64,000 nt of DNA from contig NZ_JAGGOI010000031.1 of NCBI RefSeq assembly GCF_018614585.1, positions 266,256 through 330,255 on the forward strand. The letters run 5' to 3'. This document shows, piece after piece, positions 52,781-62,313 of the stretch (positions within the stretch are counted from its first letter, which is position 1; every line of letters starts with the position of its first letter). Below the pieces are notes generated by a model. The model worked only from the letters and a program-made list of their open reading frames with translations. It searched no databases and was not told the origin of the DNA. The stretch comes from Streptomyces sp. ISL-1. GTDB taxonomy: Bacteria; Actinomycetota; Actinomycetes; Streptomycetales; Streptomycetaceae. The translations under genes and the position numbers were made by a program.

Positions 52781-55453
52781 TTGTCAGTCGAGTTGAACCA
52801 CACGACCGTCCACGCTCGGGACAACCGGGAGTCCGCAGAATTCTTCGCGAACCTGCTGAGCCTTGAGATCACCGCCGAGTGGGGCCCGTTCATCGCGGTC
52901 GACCTGAGCAACGGCGTCACGCTGGACTTCGCCACGATCCCCGCGGACAGGATCACCCCCCAGCACTGGGACGATCCCTTTGAGTTTGGTGAGCCGTGGC
53001 GGTTCATCGGTGCGACATCGGTGCCCGGCCGTGACGGTCCCTGGACCGTCGCCGTGGAGGCCGATGGCTTCATGGGCTCTTCCGCCAAGTACATGGGCCC
53101 TGCCTCGACCGGGACACGGATCGTCTCCCACTACTACCAGAGCGCCAAGGGTATGAAGCTCTTCAACTGGTGGGAGAACGGTCACTGCCGGACTCTTGCT
53201 GCGGCAGGCGTGAGCTCAACGTCGGTGCGCGTGCAAGAAACTCCTGTGCGCTGGCTCGCACACCTCTGCGATCATCCCCGAATGGCGCACAGTTTCGAAT
53301 CGCTGGTCATCCGGCACACCCACCGCCTTTCCTCCCTCAAGGGCTCCGCCGGGGAAGGGGCCACCGCCGCACGGCAGTTCGACGCGGCGCTGACATCCGT
53401 GGGCTTCAAGCTCTCGGCGGAGCTGCTGGAGCGGCTGTCGACGCTGTCCGAGGCCGCAGTCGTGCACACCGCCAAGCGGACGCTGAGCACTGTGAGCGAG
53501 ATGGTGGGCGACCACGTCCGGCACAACTCGTACTTCATCGACTTCCCGGCGAACGTGCCGGACACCGAAGAGTTCTGGATGCAGTGTGTGACGAAGGCGC
53601 TCGGCGACGAAATGTCGCGCGACAACGTGCTGACGCAACTGGCGCACGGGGTACTGGACCTCCTCATCCTCCCCACCTACGGCCGCTACCAGCACACCTA
53701 CGAGGAGATGCTCGCGGCGCAGGACGAGCTGATCGCCTCTGCCGGCGACCGGGTCACCGTACTGCACCTCGGGCGGGACCTGGACGACGAACTCACCGAC
53801 CTGTACCTGGCCCTGGCTGGCAGCACGACGCCACTGGGCGAGGACGACCTGCGCGACCTCAAGACCCTCGCCGAGCGGTGCGCGCTCGGCCCTCAGCCGG
53901 AGGCGATCCCTGTCCGGGAGAACAGGGCGGTCGTCAACGAGGCCCGGCTCGGCGTCGGGGCCCCCCTCGTCCTCGACACCGTCACCGATGTGCTGCGGCT
54001 GGCCTGCGTACTGTCGGGCGGGGACGTGACGCTGCGGGAACCGACCCGGTTTCGGGCGCTGTCGCGGCCGACCCGCCGGGCGCTGGTTGCAGGCCTCGAC
54101 GCTGTGGTCGCGGCGAGTCCAGCCAAGCTGGCGGATGTGCACGCGCACCGCGAGCCTTTCAAGCGGCTCGGTGAGCGCCTCCACCCGCACGAGTACCCGC
54201 GCTGGCCGCACGCCGCCGATGTGTTCGCCGTCGCGCGGGGCGAGAAGGAGGCACGGTCCTTCGACAGCCGCGTCGAGAAGCTGCTCGACGAGTTCGACGT
54301 CCTCGGTGCGGTGAAGCTGCTGCAGTCCGCTCCCGGCAGACTATTCCGCGCCTTGGACCTTCTGCTGCGCATCGCCGTTGACCAGGAGGAGCGGGATGCA
54401 GTGGTGGCCGCCGCGGTGCGGGTCGCTCCCGACGTCTCCGGCCGCGTCGTGTTTTCGGTCCTCGAGCACTTCAAGAACCGGGAGCAGGAGACCGACAAAC
54501 CTCGGGTCTTCATCAACCGCCGGGGCCGCGGCTGGGTCACCCCCGATTTCCGGCCGCCAGTCCCCGCCGTCGACACCGAATGTCTGATCGCCGCCCTCGA
54601 CGCCGAGATGCGCCGTCGGCTCCCGGCACCGGGCCCGCTGCTGCTGGACCCAGATGTTCTCGACGTGGCGCTTCCGCTCAGCGGCAGGGCGACCGCAGCC
54701 GGACTCGGCGTACTGCCGCGAGGGTCGCTCTCGGCGGTTGACGGCGACCAGCTGCGCTTCTTCGTGTACTGGAAGGAGACCGAGAACCGGACCGACTACG
54801 ACCTCTCGGCGCTGCTTCTCCACGCCGACTACAGCACCGACTCCTGGCTCTCCTACACATCCCTCAGGGCTGTCGGGGGCAACCACTCGGGCGACATCAC
54901 CGAAGCGCCCGACGGCGCCTCAGAGTTCATCAACCTCTCCCTGGACCGGGTACGCAGCACATTCATCGTTCCGCAGGTCAATATCTACGCCGGCGAAAGC
55001 TTCGAGGAGGTCGAGGAGTCGTTCTTCGGCTTCATGGTGCGCGACGGGCAGCAGAGGGGCCGGCCGTTCGAGCCGCGCACGGTGCGGATGAAGTCGGAGC
55101 TGCGCGGGGTGGGCCGAGTGGCACTGCCTTTGGTGTTCCGCCGCGAGGATGACGGCCGGTGGCGCGCGAAGTGGCTGCACCTGTATCTGAAAGGCATCTC
55201 GTCGGCCAACCGGGTCGAGGAGAACCAGGTATCGGTGTCCAAGGTGGTGCGCGCCATCGTGGAGCGCGAGCAGTTGACCGTGCGCTACCTGATCGGCCTG
55301 ATGTCCGACGACACCACGACTGTGGACCTGTGGGACGGCGGGCCGGTCCCGGACGAGCCCGTCATGTACATCGGTCTCGAACGTCCCGAGGGGCTGCACC
55401 CGGACTCCCGGGTCATCACCCTCGAAAATCTGCGCGACTTGATCCCGGGCTGA
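52781..55453 (+). CDS. Mosaic ORF: VOC start, DUF6461-like middle, TerD-like protein
   Basis: 890 aa in one uninterrupted frame from TTG 52781 (GGAGG seven bases upstream). Residues 1 to about 50 (VELNHTTVHARDNRESAEFF) are the start of a VOC domain. Residues 60-155 (EPWRFIGATSVPGRDGPWTV, then STGTRIVSHYYQSAKGMKLF) resemble DUF6461. From about Met168 (MAHSFESLVIRHTHRLSSLK) the protein is a large TerD-related protein like SCO0854/MXAN_6230, with the TerD domain near residues 630-800 (DLSALLLHADYSTDSWLSYT, then GGNHSGDITEAPDG). TerD domains bind Ca2+ in stress responses. No stop separates the parts. The functional start of the TerD part could be ATG 53282, though no good ribosome-binding site precedes it. 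Confidence 0.75.
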   Translation: MSVELNHTTVHARDNRESAEFFANLLSLEITAEWGPFIAVDLSNGVTLDFATIPADRITPQHWDDPFEFGEPWRFIGATSVPGRDGPWTVAVEADGFMGSSAKYMGPASTGTRIVSHYYQSAKGMKLFNWWENGHCRTLAAAGVSSTSVRVQETPVRWLAHLCDHPRMAHSFESLVIRHTHRLSSLKGSAGEGATAARQFDAALTSVGFKLSAELLERLSTLSEAAVVHTAKRTLSTVSEMVGDHVRHNSYFIDFPANVPDTEEFWMQCVTKALGDEMSRDNVLTQLAHGVLDLLILPTYGRYQHTYEEMLAAQDELIASAGDRVTVLHLGRDLDDELTDLYLALAGSTTPLGEDDLRDLKTLAERCALGPQPEAIPVRENRAVVNEARLGVGAPLVLDTVTDVLRLACVLSGGDVTLREPTRFRALSRPTRRALVAGLDAVVAASPAKLADVHAHREPFKRLGERLHPHEYPRWPHAADVFAVARGEKEARSFDSRVEKLLDEFDVLGAVKLLQSAPGRLFRALDLLLRIAVDQEERDAVVAAAVRVAPDVSGRVVFSVLEHFKNREQETDKPRVFINRRGRGWVTPDFRPPVPAVDTECLIAALDAEMRRRLPAPGPLLLDPDVLDVALPLSGRATAAGLGVLPRGSLSAVDGDQLRFFVYWKETENRTDYDLSALLLHADYSTDSWLSYTSLRAVGGNHSGDITEAPDGASEFINLSLDRVRSTFIVPQVNIYAGESFEEVEESFFGFMVRDGQQRGRPFEPRTVRMKSELRGVGRVALPLVFRREDDGRWRAKWLHLYLKGISSANRVEENQVSVSKVVRAIVEREQLTVRYLIGLMSDDTTTVDLWDGGPVPDEPVMYIGLERPEGLHPDSRVITLENLRDLIPG

Positions 55454-55822
55454 CTGCTAGTGTCGCTCACGGCGAGGCCATGAAGGGACTTCCTTCTCAA
55501 CTCCTCTCTGAATCAAGCTCCTTCGCTTTCCTCGCCGCCGATGTCGCTCCGGGCGGTGCCCGCGCTCACAGCGCGAGCGCCGCCCGAGCCGATTTACGGC
55601 CAATTCCGCGTAGACAGTCGAAGAGCCCAGGCGCAGCACCAGTCCTACGCGGTGTCCATCCGTTGGGGCGGGGTTTCGCCCGTTGGAAGCCGCCGACGAC
55701 GTGGTCCAGGTAGGGGTAGCCGAAAGGGCGAGCATCTCCAGGTCGGTCTCGCGGCGGCCGCCGCGCACAGCATGTCGATCAGGCCGCCGCCGCCGAGCCT
55801 GACGGGCCTGCATCCCGAACCG
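55454..55822. other. Region without a convincing gene
   Basis: 369 bp downstream of the mosaic gene. Open frames here are short and inconsistent. No repeat or RNA seen. Confidence 0.35.
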
Positions 55823-56150
55823 TCACCCTGTATTTGATGTCAGCGCCCCACGAGTTTCTGGATTCTCCTGGTGGTATCCATTGGTGCATTCGCCGAGCCG
55901 TACGCGACCGATGCGTTCGATCGCACGGGACCAGGCGTCGTGCCACAGATATGGTCCTGCCGCGGCGTGGTCCTCGACGGCGTGCGCAGACTCCCATCCG
56001 GTCCACAGGGATGTGAGTTCGGCGACCACGGCACCGTGCTGCCACCAGCATGCGTGGGGGAGTTGCTCGGTGGTGAGCTCGTAGTCGTCTGCCATTCGGA
56101 TGACCCAACTGGTGAACTCGGACCACAGCACGCGCCGGTCGTCTTCGCTC
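55823..56150 (-). pseudogene. DUF4913-like plasmid protein fragment
   Basis: Minus-strand residues EFTSWVIRMADDYELTTEQL, PHACWWQHGAVVAELTSLWT, and WHDAWSRAIERIGRVRLGEC resemble the Trp-rich DUF4913 proteins carried by actinobacterial plasmids and conjugative elements. The 5' end runs into an isochorismatase fragment, so the start is lost. Fits a plasmid-derived arm. Confidence 0.5.
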
Positions 56151-56345
56151 CTGGGAGGTGAAGGTGATGACGGCACCCGCCCTGCGCATCCGGCGGAGGG
56201 CGAAGTCGTCGGCGGTACGTGCCGCGGAACCGCCCGCGTCGGCGACAATCTGGACGTCGTACCCCATACCGAGGGCGGTCAGGGCGGGGTACACGGTGAC
56301 CACGTCGTTGACGGCGATGATCAGCTTGCTGCGCTACTCAAACCG
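56150..56345 (-). pseudogene. Isochorismatase-like hydrolase fragment
   Basis: KLIIAVNDVVTVYPALTALG, then MGYDVQIVADAGGSAARTAD and DFALRRMRRAGAVITFTS form the C-terminal half of cysteine-hydrolase/isochorismatase proteins. The usual catalytic Cys before VYPALTAL is not present (ND-VVTVYP), and the N-terminus is missing. It continues without a stop into the DUF4913-like fragment, marking a fusion of two broken genes. Confidence 0.65.
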
Positions 56346-56515
56346 GCAATCTGGGATGAAACAACGGGATGAAACACCCTCTGAGCGTCACCGACCAGAA
56401 GGCTGATCAGAGTGCGCGCCACCGCTTTCGTCAGCCTCTTCGCGGCGGTCGCAGCCGGTACTGGTGGCAGGTGCGTTTGCGTCGATCATGCCCCTCACCC
56501 TGCTTGTGGTGCGCC

Positions 56516-57382
56516 TTAGGAGAACTTGTACCCGGCGAAGTCGGCGACGTGGACGTACCCGATGCGCTGGTAGAGGGCGTTGCTGGTGGGGTTGTCCGGG
56601 TCCGTGAACAGGACGACGTCCGTCGCGCCCGCGGCCAGCGCTGCCCTGCTCGCCTCGACCGTCACGGCGCCCGCATAGCCGCGGCCCCGGAGATGGGCCG
56701 GGGTGTAGACGGGGTCCACCCGGACCATGCCGCCGACGATCGAGGTCGCGGCCGCCATCGAGACGGGGGTGCCGTCCGGGGTCTCCCAGAACGTGAAGTG
56801 CCTGTCGCCGAAACGCGAGTCGCCCCAGGAGCCGACGTCAATCAAGTCTATGGAGGGCTGCTCCCCGACGTCGACACAGAACTCACGGCACCAGCACACG
56901 ACTTGCTCACGGTCCTTCCCGCTCGTGATGCGACCCCGGCCCTCTGGGCGCGGCTGCGGTGGGGTGAGCGGGCCGAGGCGGTAGAGGTGCGTCCGCCAGA
57001 AAGGTACCGGCGCTGCGCCCGTGTGCCGCTGCCATGACTCGGCGAAAGCGCCGGCAGTGTCGTGGTCCGCGATGACGTTGGAGGGCGAGTGGCCGAGGCC
57101 GGCCAGGTGAGCAGCGAGGGCGTCGGTCTGCTCGACAGAGAGGGGGGTGAGGCCCAGACGGCCGCGCGGAGTGAGATAGAAGATCGCGCGGACTTCGCCT
57201 CCTGACTCCAATCGGCCGAAGACGGGGGCTTCGGCGTCGTGTCCGGCCGCCCCGCGTATCCGCATTTTCTCAATGTCCGTCAGCGGCGTGTTGTGTAGGG
57301 CGGGGCGCGAGCGCAAGAAGTCGCCGGCTCGGACGAGGAAATCGTCGACGTCTTGAGTGAGGTGCCAGTCATCCGGAAGCAT
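56516..57382 (-). CDS. GNAT family N-acetyltransferase, two-domain
   Basis: 288 aa from ATG 57382. The N-terminal half (VFGRLESGGEVRAIFYLTPR) is a degenerate GNAT-like domain; the C-terminal half has the acetyl-CoA site VYTPAHLRGRGYAGAVTVEA and ends NALYQRIGYVHVADFAGYKF. Complete and full length for this type. Substrate unknown. Confidence 0.88.
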   Translation of the reverse strand: MLPDDWHLTQDVDDFLVRAGDFLRSRPALHNTPLTDIEKMRIRGAAGHDAEAPVFGRLESGGEVRAIFYLTPRGRLGLTPLSVEQTDALAAHLAGLGHSPSNVIADHDTAGAFAESWQRHTGAAPVPFWRTHLYRLGPLTPPQPRPEGRGRITSGKDREQVVCWCREFCVDVGEQPSIDLIDVGSWGDSRFGDRHFTFWETPDGTPVSMAAATSIVGGMVRVDPVYTPAHLRGRGYAGAVTVEASRAALAAGATDVVLFTDPDNPTSNALYQRIGYVHVADFAGYKFS

Positions 57383-57682
57383 GCCCCATGATCCCGGATG
57401 TCCTCGACTCTGGGGAGCACTTGCTCAACGTCTTTCAGCCACGTGACGTAACTGCTCCCGATCAGTCGCAGGCTCTTGTCGGCAAAGGATCCTTTGCCGA
57501 CATGACTGCGGGCGTACCAAGGTGCCGGCGGTTTCATCCGGGTGTCCTTCCTCGGCCGTCGCCTCAAGCGGTGGCAGCGTTGACACAACAGGACGCAAGT
57601 TAAGACCCGCTGCCTTGGCGAGCAGGCGGCCTCCCGGGGAAGATGATGCTGAATGGCGGCGCTGTACCCGCTGCGGGGACAA
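57383..57682. other. Degenerate region
   Basis: 300 bp. Minus-strand residues MKPPAPWYARSHVGKGSFAD and SSYVTWLKDVEQVLPRVEDI (about 57390-57540) have coding-like composition but no clear stop or family. Possibly a decayed small gene. Confidence 0.3.
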
Positions 57683-58310
57683 CGTGGTGCTGCTGGCGGC
57701 ACTGGCCGCAGCGACGCTCGTACCGTTCCTGTCCCGCACGTCCTCGTACTACCAGTCACCGATACCGACGCAGTACTCACCACCGGTCCCGACCCGCTTC
57801 CGGCACATCCCGCTGCTGTCGTTCCTGCGCAGAGTCCTGAGCCGCCCGAACCTGCTCCTGGAGCTGCTGCTGATCCGCGTCACGTACACGGCGTACCAGA
57901 GGGTCCGCCTCGCGGCGACGGGCGGCAGCAGCCCGGAGGGCCGGGCGAGGGCGGAGACACACGGCCAGGAGATCCTGGACCTGGAGCGGTGGCTGCGCCT
58001 CGACATCGAGCACTGGGCGAATCACGCGGTCGTGAAGGTGGACTGGCTGCGGAACGTCGGGTGTCGCTGTGGTGCGGGGTCGTCATCACGGTCGTGGCGC
58101 CGAAGTGGCGGATGAAGGGGTTGGGGTTGCTGCATCGCTTCTTCACGGTGACCGCGTTTGTTGTCACCGGAATCACCGGGGTGCTGGACGCGGTCGGGGG
58201 CGCGGTGGTCGTCGGGGAGGGGTTCGGGCTGACGTATGCGCTGCAGGGGCCTCGGGCGCGGGTGGTGACGGCCGCGGCGGGCAGCAGCGAGAGGGTCATG
58301 CGGCGAGAAG
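57683..58310 (+). pseudogene. PAP2 phosphatase family membrane protein, internally deleted
   Basis: The N-terminal part reads NLLLELLLIRVTYTAYQRVR, then EILDLERWLRLDIEHWANHA, typical of Streptomyces PAP2/inositol-phosphate-type membrane phosphatases. After about 58055 the frame changes and the C-terminal membrane part follows (RMKGLGLLHRFFTVTAFVVT, then GVLDAVGGAVVVGEGFGL). The central helices are gone, and the expected NHWVLDA catalytic His/Asp segment reads ITGVLDA. A deletion plus frameshift pseudogene. Confidence 0.65.
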
Positions 58311-58328
58311 GAACGGGCGCCGAGCTGA

Positions 58329-60192
58329 TCACTCCCGCACGGCCAGGCGCTTCTGCAGACGGGCGTGGCGGAACTGGTAGACGGGGCCGGTGGCACGCAG
58401 GAGGTTGCGGCGGCGGGCGTCCTCGAGGAAGGCCATCAGGCGGACAGGGGTGCCTTCCTCTGCCGAGAGCTGTACGGCGGTGAGGGCGGTGGCGACGGCG
58501 AGGTTGCAGACCGGTCCCGTCATGACGCCGACCACCAGGGCCGCCGAGACTCCGCTCACCACGCCGCCCCCGAGCCCGAACCACCAGGCCACGAGAGGGG
58601 CGGTGAACAGTGCCGCCGCGAGTCCGGTGAGCAGCCCGAGGACCAGGCGCAGTCCGATGTGGTGCCGCCACGCCTCGCGCGGACCGATCGAGCGGGTGTC
58701 CGCCACGGGAGGGTGGTTGTAGAACTCCCGTACCTCGTCGTACCAGGAGCCCGCCCCGGCGGACAGGAACGGCGTGCCGGCCACGATCCGGTACCCGCGG
58801 CCCGTCACCAGCACCCCGGTGAACCCCAGCGGCAGTGTGGTGAGGTAGTCGCGCCCGGGGTGGCGAACCGGCTGTCGTCGAGCAGTTCGTCGACCGGGCC
58901 GGCGTCGGTGTACACCTCGCGCAGCAGCGTGACGGCCAGCGGACTGGCCAGCGCCCGGGCCACCGCGCTGTCGGGGTCGTGCAGAAGACGCTCGGTGAGC
59001 GCCCGCCACGCGAGCGGAGCCTGCTCGGGAAGATCGTCGAGCAGGTAGGCGGCGGCGTCGGACGGGGCGACCGGCAGGATCTCCAGGGCCACGGCACCGG
59101 CCAAGCCAGCCCACTTGGCGGTCAGCACCGCCTCCTTGGCCCGGGAGATCAGGACCAGCCGGAACGGCGCCTGCTCCAGCGCGCTCACCATGGCATTCCG
59201 CAGCTTGCCGCCGACCTCGTCCAGCCCGTCCAGGAGCAGCGCGACACGGCCCGACTCAAGCAGCCGCCGGGCACGCTCGAGCCCGCCCCGGCCCCGGAAC
59301 AGGGTGTACCCGCGGGAGAGCCGGCCCGCCGCCCACTCCGTCGGGCTCTCCCGGGCCGGATCCCAGCCGTCCAAGGTCAGCAGTACCGGAACCGGAACGC
59401 GCGCCCGGTCCTGCGGGGCGGCATCAGCCCGGCACCGCAGCCCATCCAGGAGCAACAGCACCGCGGCAGCCGTCTTGTCCGCCGCTGGAGGTACATCCGG
59501 CCCGAGGCCAGCCCGCCGTACACCGCGTACAACTCGGCGAGGCCGCCGCCCCGGCGCAGTTGCTCGCGGGTGACCGTCGCCAGACCGGGCAGCGGGGCGA
59601 ACCGGGCCCGCCTCCCTTCGGCGGTCGCACCGGCGACCTGGGCCGTGACCTTTCGGCTGGTCACCCGCCAGCGCACCGGCAGCGGAGCGGGTACCAACAG
59701 CCGCCGCAGCGCCGCCTCCTCCTCCCACTGGGCGCCCACCGCCCTGGCCAGCTCGTCGGCCGAGGCGTCGAGCGGTGAGGCGGGCACGGCGTAGTGGTTC
59801 ATGTTCAGGGTGCTGTTCGCACCGGTCTGGAAGGCGACCGGCCCGTGGAAGGTGTTGCCCGAGACGGCCCCCCCGGTGACACCGCCGCCGAACTCCTCCT
59901 TAAAGGCCCGCAGTTCGGCCACGAACCGCTCCCGATCGGCCTCTTCCAGGCTCTCCAGCAGGGACGAGAACTCGCCCTGCCACAACCGCGCGTGCACATC
60001 GCGCACCCGTTCCCGCTCAGCCTCGCCCGCGGCGTCCAGAACGGTGGCGGTACGGTCCAGTCGGTCAAGTGCCTCGTCCTCGCGCCCCGGATCACCCCGG
60101 CCGACCAGTCGGGCGCACCGCGTCCGGAACCATGCCCAGAGATCCGAACCGGCGGCGTCCACCACCGCTGTGCCTCCGGCCGCCGCCGCCAT
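58329..60192 (-). pseudogene. NACHT-type STAND NTPase, frameshifted
   Basis: Starts at ATG 60192. The N-terminal region has GNTFHGPVAFQTGANSTLNM (a short repeat-like segment often seen before actinobacterial NACHT modules). The P-loop near 59480-59500 is destroyed: the expected GxxGxGKT reads AADKT and the frame shifts. The NACHT body follows in the new frame: RVALLLDGLDEVGGKLRNAM (Walker B), then FRLVLISRAKEAVLTAKWAG (sensor). A second shift near 58860 leads into a membrane-spanning C-terminus (LVLGLLTGLAAALFTAPLVA). STAND NTPases act in signalling or anti-phage defence; this copy is inactive. Confidence 0.75.
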
Positions 60193-60194
60193 GC

Positions 60195-60586
60195 GGGTGG
60201 AGCGGCGCTTGCTGGGAGGCCGGCAGCCGGTTGAGGCCGACCTTCTTCAGGATGCGCCAGACGCCGGACGAGCTGACCTTGACGTCGTGGTACCGCTGCA
60301 AGTACATCGCGATCTTGGCCGGCCCGAAGTGGTACTGCTGCCGCAACCACAAGATCTTCTCCACGACCTCTGCCTTGGTGGCATGCGGCGTGTGGTGCGG
60401 TGCGCTCGAGCGGTCCTTCAGCCCCTCAAGCCCCTCGGCTTCCTAGCGTCGCAGCCAGATGTAGTAGCACTGGCGGCTGATGCCGTAGTAGCGGCAGGTG
60501 GCGGCAACACTGCCGCTCACCTCCTCCACATGGCGCAGCACCGCCAGCCGGTGCTTGGCACGCCTTGAAAGCTCGCGTTCGGTCAT
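60195..60586 (-). pseudogene. IS481-family transposase N-terminal fragment
   Basis: From ATG 60586 (AGGAGA upstream): MTERELSRRAKHRLAVLRHV, then CRYYGISRQCYYIWLRR, the N-terminal helix-turn-helix of IS481/IS3-like transposases. A TAG at 60443-60445 interrupts it (a sense codon is expected here). It continues EKILWLRQQYHFGPAKIAMY and VWRILKKVGLNRLPAS before running into the NACHT gene. The integrase core is deleted. Confidence 0.75.
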
Positions 60587-60858
60587 GCAGGTCTCCTAGA
60601 TATGAGAGACCCACCTGTCAATAACGTCCGTCAGTTTTAGACCTAGGGCGCAAGGACCACCTGGAACTGCGGGGAGTCACTGCGCGGCCCGGCCGTTATC
60701 ACCAGTGTCCTTGTCGACGACGAGGAACTCGCCCGTTATGGACTGCCGACTGTCACCCGATCGGTGACCAATCTTTGGCCCTCGGCGAGTAGCTTTCCAT
60801 TGCGCGCATTCTCGGGCGTGCTCTTAGTAGACTCCTGAGAGTTACTGGTGCGGCGCCG

Positions 60859-62058
60859 ATGATTGGGCACGAATTGACCGTCGAGGCTGGTGCGAAAACC
60901 GGACAGGTAGTTCTGCAGAAATCGCGGCGGAGCATTCTAGTTCGACGTGTCATCTTGTCGTATCGACGCGCCAGACTGGCACTCTTCTGCTACCTGGCAT
61001 GCAAGGTCCTAGGTGTCTCATGGATTGCGCTGCAATCAAGCGAGAGTGACAAGTCTCTTGTCACATTGCTGGGCTACGTGTGGGATGCGAAGTGGTACCT
61101 GGGAATTGCGCAGCATGGCTACGGGCAGGCAGATCTGATTCCCGGCTACGGCGGTGGCCCGGCCGGCAGATGGCAGGACCTCGCGTTCTTTCCGTTGTAT
61201 CCGGGTGTCGTGCGAGCGGTCAGCGAACTGCTACCGATGACGATCGTCGGTACCGCACTGCTGATCACATGCGTGTCCTCCTGTGTCGCAGCATGGGGGA
61301 TCCATGCTCTCGGAACAGTCCTGCACGGCAGGCGCGTTGGGCTACTGCTCGTCATCCTGTGGGGTCTGCTGCCGCAGGCTTTCATCCAGTCCATGGCCTA
61401 CCCGGAGGCAATGTTCACCGCCCTGTGCGCCTGGTCGCTGTATGCCCTGGTGACGCAGCGTCTGATCACGGCGTCCCTCCTTGCCGTGGCTGCGGGCCTG
61501 ACCCGCCCGTTGGGCGTCGCAGTAGTAGCTGCTGTCGTCATTACGGCGGTGCTCGCTTCTTCGCGCGGGCGTCGAACGCTCTCCGCGATCGTCATCGCGC
61601 CACTGGGGTTGCTCGGCTATTTCGTGTGGGCCGGAGTGTGTACCGGGCGACCGCTGGGCTACTTCGATGTGCAGCGCGACTGGAACACGCGCGTCGACTT
61701 CGGCCAGTCTGTGATCGCGTCCACAAGCAGGGTGGCCGCTGGCAACGTGAGCGCGGTGGAGCAAGCCTCCGTGCTCATCGTGATCACAGGCCTCGTACTC
61801 CTGTGGGCCCTCCTGAGCTCGCGTCCGCCGACGGCCGTAATCGTCTTCAGCTTGGTCCTGGTAGCCGTAGCTGTAGGCGTGAGCGGCTACATTCAAATCA
61901 AGCCCCGCTTTCTGCTGCCCGGATTCACTCTACTGCTGCCCGCGGCCACCTCTCTGGCCAAGGCTAAACCGATCACACTGGCTATGACGTTCGCGGTACT
62001 GGCGTTTATTTCTTTCAAGTACGGGGCCTACTTCGTCATCCCGGAATATACGCCGTAG
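60859..62058 (+). CDS. PIG-V-like mannosyltransferase family membrane protein
   Basis: 399 aa from ATG 60859. Many hydrophobic segments. The first extracytoplasmic loop has WDAKWYLGIAQHGYG, the WDxxxY-type catalytic motif of GT-C mannosyltransferases, and later FFPLYPGVVRAVSELLP. It should use a polyprenyl-phosphate sugar donor for protein or glycolipid glycosylation. Codon use is less GC-biased than the neighbours, suggesting transfer. It stands alone between IS remnants. Confidence 0.8.
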   Translation: MIGHELTVEAGAKTGQVVLQKSRRSILVRRVILSYRRARLALFCYLACKVLGVSWIALQSSESDKSLVTLLGYVWDAKWYLGIAQHGYGQADLIPGYGGGPAGRWQDLAFFPLYPGVVRAVSELLPMTIVGTALLITCVSSCVAAWGIHALGTVLHGRRVGLLLVILWGLLPQAFIQSMAYPEAMFTALCAWSLYALVTQRLITASLLAVAAGLTRPLGVAVVAAVVITAVLASSRGRRTLSAIVIAPLGLLGYFVWAGVCTGRPLGYFDVQRDWNTRVDFGQSVIASTSRVAAGNVSAVEQASVLIVITGLVLLWALLSSRPPTAVIVFSLVLVAVAVGVSGYIQIKPRFLLPGFTLLLPAATSLAKAKPITLAMTFAVLAFISFKYGAYFVIPEYTP

Positions 62059-62169
62059 CGCAATTTCGAGAACGGCACCGGAGCGTGGCCTGGGACGGAA
62101 CGTGCAGATGCGCGCGCTACAGCGGAACGCAACGAGGAGGTGCCTCCGCCTGGCCGCGACGTTGAGCGG

Positions 62170-62300
62170 TCGGTTACCGGAGACGGCGACCTGGTCGCGC
62201 TTCTCCGGGATCGTGCAGCGGATTACCCGCTCGCGCAGGTAGGCGCGATTCGCGCGGGAACCGTACGCCGTGTCGGCACGAACCCACATCGAGATCCACT
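62170..62300 (-). pseudogene. IS5 family transposase fragment
   Basis: VRADTAYGSRANRAYLRERV, then IRCTIPEKRDQ on the minus strand is the ADxAYxSxxxRxYLRxRxIxxTIPEK segment of IS5-type transposases (last catalytic region). Only about 40 residues remain, next to the intact IS at 62316. Confidence 0.7.
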
Positions 62301-62313
62301 TCTGAGACGCACC

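Noticed and set aside
53170..54211. Long open frames on both strands inside the mosaic gene
   Set aside because: Arg/Ala/Pro-rich shadows typical of high-GC DNA; the 52781-55453 frame has the domain similarity.
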